64,000 nucleotides of DNA from Corticium candelabrum (GCF_963422355.1 NC_085097.1:1032501-1096500); one strand, 5' to 3'. Positions 29,006 to 40,915 are shown, numbered from the stretch's first letter. Translations and numbers: made by a program. The notes: a model not told the origin generated them from the sequence alone.

Positions 29006-30085
29006 TTTCCTGCACTATTTGGTCCAGGAGTCGGTACCTTGGAAGGAAGTCAAGTCAGAATAACACTGAAGGAGGGAGCTCAACCGAAGTTCTATAGACC
29101 CTGTCCTGTACTGTACGCGTTACATGAGAAAGTAGGCAGTGAGCTATCGCGGTTGCAAAACGAGGGCATACTGAGACCTGTGGAAAGCAGTCAGTGGGCT
29201 GCACCCATAGTAGTGGTCCGGAAGGCAGATGGGACTGTGCATCTGTGTGGAGATTACAAGGTGATAATTAATCCTTATTCAGAGAGCAATCCATCCCCTA
29301 TGCCTAACCCGGAAGATCTGTTTGCCACATTAGCAGGAGGAGCCATATTTTCAAGGCTGGATATGAAACATGCTTACCAACAGTTACAAGCGGAGCTGGA
29401 CAGCCAAGAATATCTGACCGTGAATTCCAGTAAGGGGCTATTCGTTTACACTCGAATGCCGTTTGGAATCAGCACAGCACCCAGCATCTGGCAGAGAGAA
29501 ATGGATAGGATCTTGGCAGGAGTTGCTGGAACAGTTTGCTACATGGATGATATCTTAGTTGTAGGAGAGAATGAATCACAGCATGATGAGAGACTCATGG
29601 CAGTTTAACAGAAATTGGACAAAGCGGGTCTAAAGCTCAAACGAGAGAAATGTGAATTCAACAAGTCACAAGTTGAATATTTGGGCCATGTTATCAGCAG
29701 CAGAGGCATCCAACCGTCAGAGAGCAATGTGGCGGCAATTCAAGATGCACCAACACCAACCAATGTTACTGAATTGAAGGTATTTTTGGGTCTTCTCAGT
29801 TACTATAGGAAGTATCTGCGTAATCTGAGTTTAGTATTGGAACCATTGTACGAGTTGTTGCAGAAACAGAGACAGTGGTTTCGGGGAACAAGACAGATGA
29901 AAGCATTTTTGGAAACAAAACAGAAGCTGTTGCAGTCTGATTTCTTAGTACACTACGACTTAAAGAAGCCTGCCATTCTATGCTGCGATGCCTCACAAGC
30001 AAGAGTTGGAGCTTGCCTATCACATGTCATGGTGGATGGAACAGAAAGACCGATACCTTTCGCATGTATAACTCTGCATATTTGA
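29006..30085 (+). pseudogene. Reverse transcriptase and start of RNase H
   Basis: Contains the LHEKVGSELSRLQNEGILRP entry motif, FSRLDMKHAYQQL, RMPFGISTAPSIWQ and the polymerase box YMDD (usually YLDD in this group). A TAA at about 29606 breaks the frame just after the palm. RNase H begins with AILCCDASQARVGACLSH. The frame is lost near 30083. Confidence 0.85.
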
Positions 30086-30460
30086 GGCACAGTTGGAGAA
30101 AGAGGCACCGGCTCTTATCTTTGGGGTGAGACAGTTTCACAAATATTTAGTTGGAAGACAGTTCACTTTAGTAACTGACCATCGTCCAGTACTACGGATG
30201 TTAGGACCACATGTTGGAGTCCCAACCTTGGCAGCAACACGTTTGCAGCGCTGGGCTCTTATTTTGAGTGCATATGGTTATGAAATCCAGTATAAGCCAG
30301 GCATTGAGACTAAAGAAGCTGATTTGCTATCCAGATTGTCCATCCCAGTAGATGTCATCTTGACCCAAATGAACAGACGTTTAATGTGGATTAATGTGAT
30401 GCATTACCAGTCACTGCAGCAGAGTCTGCAAAAGAAATGCAGAGAGATCAAATCCTAGGG
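30086..30460 (+). pseudogene. RNase H, shifted frame
   Basis: EKEAPALIFGVRQFHKYLVG, LVTDHRPVLRML and IQYKPGIETKEADLLSRL are RNase H and tether motifs of Ty3/gypsy pol. They lie in a different frame from the RT, so an indel separates them; a second shift near 30380 restores the first frame. Confidence 0.8.
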
Positions 30461-31533
30461 AGAGTTTATCAGTATACAAAATGTGGTTGGGGACCCAATG
30501 GCAAACCAGTCATAGAACAATACAGGAGACGAGCGAGCAAGCTTTCGATTGAGAACGGTTGCTTACTATGGGCAAACCGTGTCATCATTCCAAGCAAGTT
30601 GAGATCATTGATTCTGTCTGAGTTACACGAAGGACACTTAGGAATGAGTCGAAAGAAATCATTGGCCCGCAGCTATGTATGGTGGCCAAGCCTAGATAAA
30701 GAGATTGAGGAAGTAGTGAAGCAGTGTGAAGCTTGTCAAAGTCTGCAAAACAAACCGGCTTGGATTGATCCTCCACACCCTTGGATTTATCCTCAAAAGC
30801 CATGGGAGAGAGTACACTCCGACTTTTGTGAAGTCGCAGGGAAGCAGTATCTGCTTATGGTGGATTCATTCAGTAAATGGTCTGAAGTACATGAGCTAGG
30901 TACTCATGCAACCACAGCACAAACGATGGATGCCATGAGACATACTTTTAGTTATAATGGACTACCCCTACGAACAACGGTCCACAATTTATTTCACACG
31001 AATTCAAGGACTTTTATGTCAGCAAATGGAATAAAACATCAATTAACTCCTCCTTACCACCCAGCCTCAAACAGACAGGTTGAGAGAATGGTGCAAGAGT
31101 TTAAGAAGTCTCTAAAAACAAAGCCTACTGGTAGGCCCGTGAGTCACCAAGTATCAATCTTTTTATTGCACTACAGGACAACACCAAACAGCACAACCGG
31201 CAACATACAGCCGAATTGATGTTGAAGCGAAGTCCAAGAACAAGACTATCACTATAACATCCTGAAGCTGACAGTAAATTGAGAGAGGCTCAGAGTCAAC
31301 AATATGACACTGAATCTGGTCGGGTTCGACAGCTAGAGCCGGGAATGACAGTCAGTGTTGCAAATCCAAGACAAGATAGCAAAGGGAAATGGCTATGCGG
31401 GGTCATTATCCAAGGTTTAGGTCCTGCAACCTATCTTGTAAGTGTTGAAAGAGGGACAAGGTATGTCCATATTCACCAGTTGAGAGAGCGTGATGGAAGA
31501 AGTTTTCCAGAGTGCACATGGGAACTTACATGA
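30437..31533 (+). pseudogene. Integrase with damaged catalytic core
   Basis: HHCC zinc module (HEGHLGMSRKK, CEACQS), core start VHSDFCEVAG with the first Asp, and PYHPASNRQVERMVQ with the Glu. The second Asp, normally in a VSDNG-type motif, is replaced in RTTVHNLFHTN. The C-terminal domain continues in another frame to 31533 (PGMTVSVANPRQDSKGKW, a GPY/F-like module). Inactive by the missing Asp alone. Confidence 0.82.
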
Positions 31534-31798
31534 GATATATCTGTACCCACAATGAACCAAGACAATGGCAACAGCAAGCAAAAAGGACAAGATCAATCTA
31601 CAAGTGCATCCACAAGCACATCATCAGGATCCTCTCACGATAATAAAGTGCACGAGAAAACATCACCGAGACTACACCAATGTCCCAGCAGTCTCACCAG
31701 ATACCACCATCTACAACAATTACTGAAGAGAGACGGTACCCTCTCCGTGTAAACAGAAAATCACCTGCACCGTACAGACAATCCTAAAAAGGGAGGAG
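31534..31798 (+). other. 3' untranslated part and polypurine tract
   Basis: Thr/Ser-rich residual frame, then AAAAAGGGAGGAG at 31786-31798 as polypurine tract directly before the 3' LTR. Confidence 0.75.
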
Positions 31799-31943
31799 TG
31801 TGATATAGTATACTAATTAGATTAGCTACGTATATGTTGTGAGACAATACATCTTTTGTTAGTCTGTGTAGTCTGCGTTCAGTGTTCTGTGAGTAATAGA
31901 TCTTCCGTGTCTGAATCAGTGCATACGTGGTATAGACACTACA
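31799..31943 (+). repeat. 3' LTR
   Basis: Starts TGTGATATAGTATACTAATT, ends GACACTACA, followed by ATATC, which matches the base quintet before the 5' LTR. Confidence 0.88.
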
Positions 31944-31948
31944 ATATC

Positions 31949-33150
31949 ATTATTCCAAAACGAGTGGAGAGACACAAGCACATCTGTGTCAGTCGTGTAG
32001 CTAATAATTAATGCACTCTTTGCTACTTTATGTGACATCCTTCTCAGCATATGACAAGGCTCTCACAACTACCGTTTCCATGTATATTCACTGATACCTG
32101 AAGGTAATCACTTCCCTGCCCAGACAATATACAAGTCCTGTTGCATCTCACACCTGTAAGGTTTACTGTTTGGAGTTACATAATTGCTTTATTCCAAAAA
32201 CTTTGGAAAATTTGGAGTTGGCGCTTGTCACTGCACACATTCAATCCTATGTCAGTCATTTGACACTCGTTTTCCATTCCCAATTATCTGCAGGACTTGA
32301 ACAGGCCCTCTTCACCTGTGAGTTCTAACCCTCTCCTCATCTTGAGCGCTAGGAGGAACTATTCAAAAGGATAACAATGTCTGAACCATCTTCTATGCAT
32401 CTGAGCAATACAAATCCACACAAGCATTGATTGATTGATTGAGACTTTATTTTACGACGGGAATCCCTCGACACAGTGCCCGATCTTCCGGAAACCATGC
32501 TTACAAGAAACTATCTAGACCATTAATTACACTAAATCTAATCAAGCATACATATATAGTTCCTTAGACGATATCTAAACACTACTCTATTTGAAATTCG
32601 CAAGAAAAACAGATTACTTGACCATATAAGTAATGACAGAAAGAAAGGAGTTCCAAATTTATTTTTCAGAAAGCAAACACTCTGGAACCCAAATAAAAAG
32701 CGTCACCTCTCGTTTCCTCATATGTGATGTCAAAAAGCGTCCAATTGTTTAAAGTCCATGTTAGCAGCTGAAATGTTAAATAATATTGTAGAAAATCGCT
32801 TTACATATCCTTGAAAGTCTAGCAATTACAGAAACAATGGAAACTAAAAGTGCACAAAATGTTCCTAGCCAAAGGCCTCACCATCTTGTGACGCATCTGG
32901 ACACACCTGGTCCTTCATTTCTTCGTCTGAGATAGAAGAACCATAGAACAGACGTTCAGTAAGAGGATGAATGAAGAGAGAAACGTCCATCTTCTGTCAC
33001 GTGACCTTACTAATCTAGCCTTTAGCGCGCGCACGTCATTTGACTTGCGACCTTAGTTGTTCCCGTATGTACTTCCTCTGATCTGATCTCTTTCAAGTTT
33101 CTGCTGATATAACTCTGAACGGGAAACTCGCTTCTAGTAGGCTGAAGGGT
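31949..33150. other. Intergenic, no gene recognised
   Basis: Unique-looking sequence. At 32427-32760 the minus strand reads towards AATAAAGTCTCAATCAATC, which resembles the 3' tail of a non-LTR element, but no coding part is visible. Confidence 0.45.
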
Positions 33151-33191
<41 letters not shown>

Positions 33192-33230
33192 CGCTCGCGC
33201 GCGCTCGTACGTGCGTGCGTGCGTGCGTTC
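33151..33230. repeat. (GT)n(GC)n(GTGC)n microsatellite
   Basis: GT array passing into CGCGCGCGCTCGCGCG and GTGCGTGC units. Confidence 0.95.
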
Positions 33231-34139
33231 ATGGTTCGGACCAACCGCCCGCTTTGGATCCAATGCATGCACTGGCTCTTCTAGATTTGTAAACGAGCTT
33301 GCTATGTCAAAACTTGTCTCTAGTGTATAGGGGTACGTACTACAATCCAATTGAGTTAAAAACATTTTTTACAAAATGAGAAAAATATAGAGATTGAAAG
33401 GAAAGTGCTCCATGGAGGCAGCCATATTGAATGTTTGTTTCGTGGGGGTCGCAAACTGCTACTTCTTGCCGCTCCTCTTTTTAGACAACAGGAGCTGTCT
33501 ATTCTCGTAGTGTCTGAGCTAAGGAAGTATATTTCCCATTTTAAGCTGGCTCCTGAACGTAAGAAATTGAAGAAAGCATTACAGCTGTTAGTAGAAAGTC
33601 TTATTGCTTAGTAAAAGAAGAATTGCAGGAAGGATTTGAGAAGCCTAGCAGGGATGTTATAGTTTCTGACGAAGGCGATCATGAAGGATCTGAAGCCAGT
33701 GTAGGGTCGGAAAGTCAATCTGCGTGATAATATATCTGATGAAGAGGTGTAGAAATGCAGATTAGAAACAAGTGAAGACGAGAAAATTAACTGAGAACTT
33801 GAAGCTTCTCTATCTACTAGTAGGTCTGGACGTATACGCTGGAGTCTTTGTGGAAATTGCGCTTTGGCTTTTACTAAGACTTAAAAGCGTCAAATATCTA
33901 TCTAGAAACGATCTGCATGTGCTTCGTGTGTGGTTCAATTCGTAGAACTCTTCGTCGGACTAAATGTTTGTTTCTGACTCATCATCAGTAGTGGGGTTCA
34001 TAGTTTTATAAACTTTCCCGGGTGGTGGTCACGATTTTAATACTTTGCTATATAAGCAGGGGTTATGGGTAGCATGTAGGATTTATCCCATAGAATGCTG
34101 GCCCCCAGACAGTTAAAAGTGACCGGCCCCTTAATTAGA
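33231..34139. other. Degenerate region, possible old DNA-transposon debris
   Basis: A plus-strand frame around 33405-33611 and broken frames to 33900 (RIRWSLCGNCALAFT) hint at a former zinc-binding protein. The stops are frequent and I do not recognise the family. Confidence 0.3.
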
Positions 34140-35083
34140 GAGACTTCATCACTATCTTGATCCTTGGTTAAAAAATAAGCCTTGGCCGCTCGAGATTTGC
34201 AGACACTGTCAAAGTGGTTGTACTTATTGCATAACTGGCACTTTTGTCCATATGTAGAGCATTGATTTCGTTCCTTGCGATGCGTTTGTCCACAGTAGCT
34301 GCACTGACTCTTTTCTCGTCTGTTCGTTTAATACCTTGACTGCTTCCTTGTTGCTTACTTCTGCAGCTTTTTCGAATAACATGCACTTTTGGCTCTTGCT
34401 TATCTAAATCCGCCATTGACTTCAACTGAGGTGAGTCAATTTCAGCGGACTTGCAAATGTCGATAGCCTCAACACTGTCAAATTTTGCTTTTGCAACAAT
34501 ACCCTCCGAATTGAATCTTCCTTATTCCGCATACTAACCTGTCTCGTAATAACTCATTAGTCATTTCCCGGTAATTACACGTTCTCACTAATTGTCGTAA
34601 GACTGTTAGGTACGTTTCAAAGGTCTCGCTGTCTTGCTGGTTACGCTGATTATACATACCGTTCCTAGGTAACATTAACTAACCCCAGAAAATGAGTCTC
34701 CAATGTTCGGAGAACAAATTCCATGTCGCCATGAGTTGCTTCGGCATCACCAAATAAGCTATTGAAAATCTCTAGAGCGTCTTCTCCAATACACGTTATG
34801 AATGCTGCTAATGTAAGGTCTTGAAGCTGCTCTTTTAGCTCGATATAGTTTCTTATGAATCCCAAATTTGTTGCCATCGCCGTCAGCTTTCCTTCATGTC
34901 TCCTTCTTTGATAACTAAAGGTCGCGGCAAAGGTGCGACGCTTTGCATAAAACCGCTTCTCCTCGCCGGTTGACTTGCATCTATTGCCGAAGCGACGGCA
35001 GCTTCTGTTGCCTTCACAGATGCCGGCTTAAGAATATATTCATCAGTAGACATCATTAGTTGGTTTCTAGACTCCTGACACCA
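34140..35083 (-). pseudogene. Ty3/gypsy gag remnant B
   Basis: Minus strand, starting from a PBS-like TGGTGTCAGGAGTCTAG at 35083. Capsid motifs: CIGEDALEIFNSLFGDAEAT, NQRNQQDSETFETYLT, RDRLVCGI. Two zinc-knuckle-like modules follow near 34320-34200: CSYCGQTH and CQLCNKYNHFDSVC. Truncated after nucleocapsid; frames broken. Same family as remnant A at 7083-7765. Confidence 0.8.
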
Positions 35084-35220
35084 TGTATCAAGACAATGAA
35101 ATCATAAACACAACCTTAGAACGCAATGTACAGAACCCAAGACTAAGTGGACTACACGCTACCGGCACTCAGGTAGAATGAGCTGAGTAGTCCCGTATAT
35201 ACTACGTCATACTCCTAACA
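35084..35220 (-). repeat. LTR of gypsy remnant B
   Basis: 137 bp, TGTTAGGAGTATGACGTAG at 35220, ending TCTTGATACA at 35084. Equal in length to the LTR of remnant A. Only the 5' LTR with gag remains; no second LTR is seen. Confidence 0.82.
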
Positions 35221-36002
35221 CCTAGTAGCAGAGCCGTTTGTTCTAATTTACGAACCGATGCTTCGACGTCTAGACTAACCAGCTGCATGCTTTACGTTTA
35301 CTAGACAAAGTCTCGCTGTGAATTTACGGCGAAGTTTTGTCGCGATTTCGCGGCAAGGCACATCGAATCCGCGACAAGTCACAGTGGATGTGCGCATCGC
35401 GAATTTTCATCGCAAATTCGCGGCTACACAGAACGCTCGGCGACTAAACAGCAACTCGTACCTGATTCGCGGCAATCAGACACATGCCGATCGTGTCCGC
35501 GGCTCTATTAGCTAGTAAAAGAAGTGTTTCCTATCGTCCCGTACGCTTTCCCTACTAGCTAACACACAAATGATAAAACCGTAGCTACAATAAACACAAA
35601 GGTATTAGATAAGGTAACTGGAAATATAATCAGACATGATTACAATCAGTTCAATGTCCACTTACCGCTGCAATTTGTATTGGCGGTTTCATATGGGTTT
35701 TCATGGGTTTTATGGATAATTATAGACGATTGAATTCAATCACAAAGTTTCTATATAGCAAACTCGACCGTGAATTAGAAATCAAAATGGCGGGCCTCTA
35801 ATTAAAAGCGTTTCTCATAGTGGATTTCGAGGTTAATGTATGGGTTGTCTTAATTTTACAAAACTCTCAAGGTGGGCTATCGTGGGTTATGGTAGGCTTC
35901 TTACGGTTTTATGTGTGTTTTTTGTGGGTTTTTGCAATGTTTCTGTGGGTTAGAAACCCACATGTGGGTATTTGTTTCACAAACCCACACATGGGTTTGC
36001 CT
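35221..36002. other. Non-coding; CG-rich repeat-like block
   Basis: 35300-35515 is rich in TCGCGG/TCGCGA words, which recur around 50340-50510 (CGCGAATT..., ...ATTTGCGATG). Probably a related dispersed repeat; ends not defined. Confidence 0.4.
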
Positions 36003-36114
36003 TAGCCTCGACACTAGGCCTCCCTCTGCTGAGAACGTCACGTGATACAGTCCCCCTTGTTATCCTCACGCGGTCGGACCACCGAAAGCAAAGGGAGGCC
36101 TAGTGTCGAGGCTA
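36003..36114. mobile_element. 112-bp MITE with 9-bp target duplication
   Basis: Perfect 23-bp inverted ends starting TAGCCTCGACACTAGGCCTC (36003-36025 and 36092-36114), about 28 bp if one mismatch is allowed. Exact 9-bp direct repeats GGTTTGCCT flank it at 35994-36002 and 36115-36123. Nine-bp duplications are known from Mutator-like elements; other superfamilies are possible. No coding capacity. Confidence 0.88.
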
Positions 36115-36123
36115 GGTTTGCCT

Positions 36124-36880
36124 CTTTCCTCACGCGTAACTTAATGAAAACACACACAAAACACATGTGGATTTTGTGTCACATTTCCGGCCGGTACGTT
36201 GTCTGAACTGTCAGGACGGGCGTAGAGCGGTCCTCAAGTTTGAGGGGCAAATAAATTAGGCCGCAAACTACGTTCATTTCTCACATGCAAAGCTACGCCT
36301 AGTTTCTACTTTTCTCAATTTTTAGCTCGCAGTTTGTAGGCATCTAAGTAAATAGTATCAATTTCAGGTTAGAAAATAAACTGCGGGACTGAGTGCAGTC
36401 AGTGTGCGTGTAGAGAAGTGGAGACATTGTTACAGTCCGTGCCAAAGAAGGTTTTCATGGCTCACGCGATCATCAAATTAAATGGCATTTCAATGACAAT
36501 GGAATCTAGGAGATCCATGCAGTGCATGCAAACAACGTTGACCAATTTTAGCATTTTGTAATATACAGCGAGCAATATAGCTCTGCAAGCTCCAATGCCC
36601 GGCTTCGCCCGGGGGACAACACATGTCAGGTGCTTCTCCTTTCCACTTCATAGCGCCGCAGTTGACACACACGTTTGTCATACAGCCAATACAACACGGA
36701 AGTGGAGGAGAAACAGGTCGCATTTATAGGTAGAGATTATAACAGAAAGTATCTAAAAATGCGTTTGATGGTATCATAGGTGATGTTGGCCATGAAATGA
36801 TTGCAGTGAATAAAAATGTCGCGTATACACTTGCAATCGTATAGCACTTCCGGATATTGCGCTGTCCCGTTGAATGAAAT
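36124..36880. other. Intergenic, no gene recognised
   Basis: No supported coding region. The frame at 36490-36723 on the minus strand has Cys pairs but no family match. Confidence 0.5.
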
Positions 36881-36889
36881 AAAGTCACG

Positions 36890-37815
36890 TGCAAGTACAC
36901 GAGTCGTTTAGCACTCCCGGATATTGCGCTTGTTGGTCATAATACTTCCTTTTTCTGTCCTTTGTTTGTTGCATTGTTTTGTATTCTTTGGTAACTTTGG
37001 GTTGTAGCAACAACGTTGCTAGTAGCAACAATGTCATATTCCTTCGGTTTATAAGCCTTTGAACTGGGCTTGATGTCATCCCTTGAGTCGGTGTATTTCT
37101 GTAATCTAAAACTGCTAGCCAAGAGTCTGTTTGTGCTTTCTTCATCAGTTGTTTCCACGTCTTTACGGCGTTTTCGGCTTTCCCATTTGATGGGGTGGCC
37201 TGGGCTGCTTGTTCGATGAGCAAAGTTCCAGGTTTTACAGAATTTCTGAAACCTGATCGATGAAAATTGTGCTTCGTTGTCAGTGATCAATAATTCTGGG
37301 ATTCCATGCCTGGCAAAATGTTTCTTCAGCTGATAAATTACTTCCACTGATGTTGTTGCGTCTAGTCGATCTACTTCAAAGAAGTTACTATAATAGTCCA
37401 CTGTGATGAGGTATTCTTTGTCTTGAAAGGTGAAAAGATCTGCTCCTAGTTTGGCCCATGGTATATTTGGCACGTCGTGGCTTTGTAGTGTTTCTTTCTG
37501 CTGGGTTGTTTCAAACGTACGGCAAATTGAACATTTCTCCACATACTCTTCCACTGCACTATTTATTCCTGGCCAATATACGCAGTCTCTTGCCCTTCGA
37601 ATACAACCATTTATGCCAATGTGTGAGCTGTGTATTCTTTCCAGCAATTTTTGTCGGTAGGACTGCGGTATCACGATCCTTTGTCCACGAAAGATCAGTC
37701 CATCTTGTACTATCAAGTCCTGTCTGACATTGTAGTATTGTCGTATTTCATAGCTTGTGACTTCACGCCTAGCTTCTGGCCATCCTGTCACAATGCTTGT
37801 AATTGGTTGTTGCAT
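36890..37815 (-). pseudogene. Element C integrase
   Basis: Zinc module with HSSHIGINGCIRRAR and CSICRTFE, core with LGADLFTF (Asp), LLITDNEAQF (Asp), then a frameshift. The Glu motif KAENAVKTWKQL lies in another frame at 37190-37150. C-terminal region ends near 36900. Confidence 0.8.
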
Positions 37816-37887
37816 TGTCGAATCATTTGCTGTTGCTTGCTGATTTCTTGCAATCTTTGGTCACTCACTGGTATATGATGTACCATG

Positions 37888-38510
37888 TCAATGCATTCCA
37901 ATTTTTTCAAGCTCTGTCTGCATATGAACAATTTCTGAAATTGTCGTTATCACTTCCTTGAGTTCTTTGCATGTATGCTTTCGACAGTGTGTCTGCCAAA
38001 TACATGTGCTTGCCTTGCTTGTAGACGATGTTGATGTCATACTTTTGTAGACGTAATAAATTCTCTGTAGCCTTTTTGGTGTAGACTGTAGAGGCTTGGG
38101 ATAGATTGTTTCCAGTGGCTTGTGGTCCTTTTTCATGTTTACTGTTCTTCCATATATATATATATAAGAGTGAAATTTCTTGACTCCAAACACAATAGAG
38201 CAATTCTTTTTTCTATCTGTGCGTAATTGCTTTCTGTTTCTGTCAAGGCTCTGCTTGTGTAAGCAGCTTGCTGTCCTTTCTGAATTAGGGCTGCTCAAAG
38301 GCCTGTCTGAGACGCATCACATTGTTTCGTTACCTCTTCTGCTGGGTCAAAGTACTTCAACACTGGAGTCGCTGTCACTGCTGTTTTTAATTCTCTCAAA
38401 TATTGCATCATGTGTGCTTGTCCAGCAAAATTCCACATCTTGTTTTGTGGATTACCTGAGTGGCTCGCATAGATCAGATAAGTTGCCAACAAACTTTGAC
38501 AAATAGTTTA
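37888..38510 (-). pseudogene. Element C RNase H
   Basis: Minus-strand pieces TKQCDASQTGL, then DHKPLE and LRLQKYDINIVYKQGKHMYL with LADTLSKAY, in at least two frames. Typical order of the Ty3/gypsy RNase H and its end motif. Confidence 0.78.
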
Positions 38511-39420
38511 CTATTCCCGTGAGTCTTCTAACTCCAGCTATGTCTTGAGGTTTCTACATTTTTTGAATTGCTGTGACTTTTGCATGGTCAGGTTTAAGTC
38601 CGTTGTCTGTCTGTATATGTTCCATATATGCAACTTGGGGCATGGCTATCTGGCATTTTCCCGATTCAGCTTCAATCCCTTTTCTCTGCATCTATTCAGC
38701 AATTGGATTATCTTTGAATGATGATCATTCCTGACTGCTTGTTGGGTTGCAACCTTGCCAATTACTAATATGTCATTTGCAACTGTGTAAACTTCTGGTA
38801 GATTCTGTATTGCTGCATTTAGTCTTCTTTGGAATATCTTAGGCGCTGGCGAGATGCCAAATGGCATTCGCTTCCATCTGTATCGACCATAGGGTGTCGC
38901 AAATGTAGTCAGTAGGCTTGAATGTTTGTCTAGTTCAATGTGCCACAATCCGTTTCTCACACCCAGGACACTAAAAAAGACTGTAGCTTGGTTCAGTTCT
39001 GGCAATAGGCCTTCCAATTTTTGTAAGAGACTAGTGACTTCGCTTGACCGCTCTATTCAGAGGCTTCGGATCTATGCAAATTCTTAATTTTTTATTTGGT
39101 TTATGCACAAACCCAAACTGGATATTCAATCTGTGGGCTTGTCTTCTCTCTGAGTAATGTCCATTTTATCTAAACGATCCAACTCCTTTTCTAATTCTGC
39201 TTTGACTGATAGAGGTATTCTCCTAACTGGTAATCTCACTGCTTGTATACCGTATCATCAACTTCTTGTTTTAGCTTTTCTTCCAGTCATCCAACTTCTC
39301 CTTGAAATACGTCTGGGTATTTGTTCACAATATCTAGCTTTGTCAATCCACTTATCTTTTGCTTTGCTGCTTGTGGTTCCTTCTTCTGCTGAGAGGTTAC
39401 CATCTGAATGTTCTCTTTGT
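38511..39420 (-). pseudogene. Element C reverse transcriptase
   Basis: Motifs RYRWKRMPFGISPAPKIFQR and a polymerase box that reads VANDILVIG where YxDD is expected, so a catalytic residue is altered. LNRCREKGLKLNRENAR follows. Upstream fingers are in broken frames. Confidence 0.78.
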
Positions 39421-39622
39421 GTACATGTAGTCATTGCATTCGTTGCGCAGCTTTTCTCTCAGTATTGCAACTGGTGCCTTTTCGACCACCACAAATTGTG
39501 TGAGACAGCTTTTGCCATACTTTGGGTTTCTAACCTTCACTTGGCACTTCCAATGGATGTAATGGTAGTTCCATCATATAAAAATAGAATCTGTCGTGTT
39601 TCCTTTAGGTTCTCAGCTGTGC

Positions 39623-40788
39623 TTAGATCTGCTTTCCGCAGGACGTTGCAGTGGCTCCTGTGTTCAATTGAAAGTGTATTCCTTGTCCAGCCACTTTCAT
39701 TTTTGTATATATTCGATTTGGATGTTGTTCATCAGTAGTGTTGAAAGACTGCTTGTCATTCAACATCAATGTCAGTGCATACTCAGTCTGTGAGACGTCA
39801 CTGCTGTAGGTCTCATCAATGTCATAGTCGTATCCATTCTTCATGAAATGCAATATCATTTGATTCCGTAGTTTGTAGAGTGCACGTGTCTTAGATTTGC
39901 ACAAGCTTGTATAGTGGTGCAGTTTGCCACATGTTCTGCATTGTTTACCGTATGCTTTGCAATACCTTGCGCCCTTGGGTGCGTCTTGCCACAATACTTG
40001 CATTCTTGAGGAGGTGCGGTATCTCTTTGGAATTTGCGTCTGGCTTCTGCTACTTTCTGACTCTGCTTTTGCGTTGCGCTTGCACGGTGTGTACTGTGTT
40101 CTTTGCAGTCATCACTTCCATCTGTTCTTTCGTTGATTTGCTTGCTCGGCACATGTCTAGGCATTCGTGAAGGCTGAGGTTCTTTTTTGCAGGATCAGTT
40201 TTCTCACGCTATTGTCTTTGACTCCGACAATAATTCTGTCTCGCACTAGTTCATCGTGCATTGCCGCAAAGTTGCATGTCTTCGCGAGCTATTTCAGTGC
40301 TGTGAGAAATTGGTCAAACGTTTCGCCTTCTTGCTGCGTTCTCTGGTTGAAAATAGATCTCTCGTAAATTGCATTCGTCTCTCCTAGACAGCACTTTCCA
40401 TCATAGCGTGCACTTTGTCTATGTCTAATTTTTCTGCCTCGTTGTCAAATGGTAACAAATTGTAGATTCGCAGAGCGTCTTCGCCTATGCAAGTGACAAA
40501 CGTAGCTACTCTATGTCTATTGTCTCGTACCTGCAAGTTAGACAAGATCTCGTGGCTGTTGCATATCTGTTCTCGCCAATGCGGCGAAATGTTCTCCTTG
40601 ACCACTAGCAGTTTGGGTAGCGGTATTCTATCTTGCATATGAAGAGGAAATTTGGCTTGTTCGGCTGCTGCTTGCTGCTGCGCCTGCTGAACTACTGGCT
40701 GCTTTGGTAGCTGCGCTGGTGGCTGTTCTAGATCTGCTTGTTCCATTATTAGCCACTCCTGACACCATTTAACGTTTGTATATTGCAA
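39623..40788 (-). pseudogene. Element C gag and protease
   Basis: Starts at 40746 (MEQADLEQPPAQLPKQPVVQ, Gln-rich) after the PBS. Capsid entry TFVTCIGEDALRIYNLLPF. Zinc-knuckle-like CKYCGKTH and CRTCGKLHHYTSLC follow. The protease site reads NTGA instead of DTGA near 39650. Several frameshifts. Confidence 0.8.
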
Positions 40789-40915
40789 TACAACGTATAA
40801 TATATCAATAGCTCAAAGTACAGTACACCCAGTTAGGCTAACAGTGAGTGAGTGTTAAGTGCTATTCTACCTTTATGTAGTCTACTAATCTAATTATCTA
40901 AAACCGCTCCTTACA
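40768..40915 (-). repeat. Element C 5' LTR (approximate)
   Basis: From TGTAAGGAGCGGTTTTAGAT at 40915 down to the PBS at 40767. No second copy is available to fix the inner end, which lacks the usual CA. Confidence 0.55.

Larger units (their letters stand above)
27575..31943 (+). mobile_element. Ty3/gypsy LTR retrotransposon, near complete, decayed
   Basis: Two LTRs (165 and 145 bp), a PBS-like TGGCGACGAGG, gag-protease, reverse transcriptase, RNase H, integrase and a polypurine tract AAAAAGGGAGGAG. Target duplication ATATC lies at 27570-27574 and 31944-31948. Gag and pol layout and the GGCGACGAGGAT leader fit the mag-like branch (inference). No envelope gene. Stops in gag and RT, frameshifts near 30080 and 30380, and a lost integrase Asp make it inactive. 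Confidence 0.92.
36890..40915 (-). mobile_element. Ty3/gypsy element C, one LTR left
   Basis: Minus strand order from high to low coordinate: LTR (about 40915-40768), PBS-like TGGTGTCAGGAGTGG, gag, protease, RT, RNase H, integrase. No second LTR was found below 36900, so the 3' end is lost. Multiple frameshifts and lost active-site residues. The PBS sequence fits a tRNA-Leu 3' end (CCACTCCTGACACCA). Confidence 0.85.

Noticed and set aside
33405..33611. 68-codon frame as a host exon
   Set aside because: No splice context or family match; the surrounding frames are full of stops.
39157..40170. Long plus-strand frames (for example 193 codons at 39157)
   Set aside because: Antisense shadows of element C gag and RT on the minus strand.
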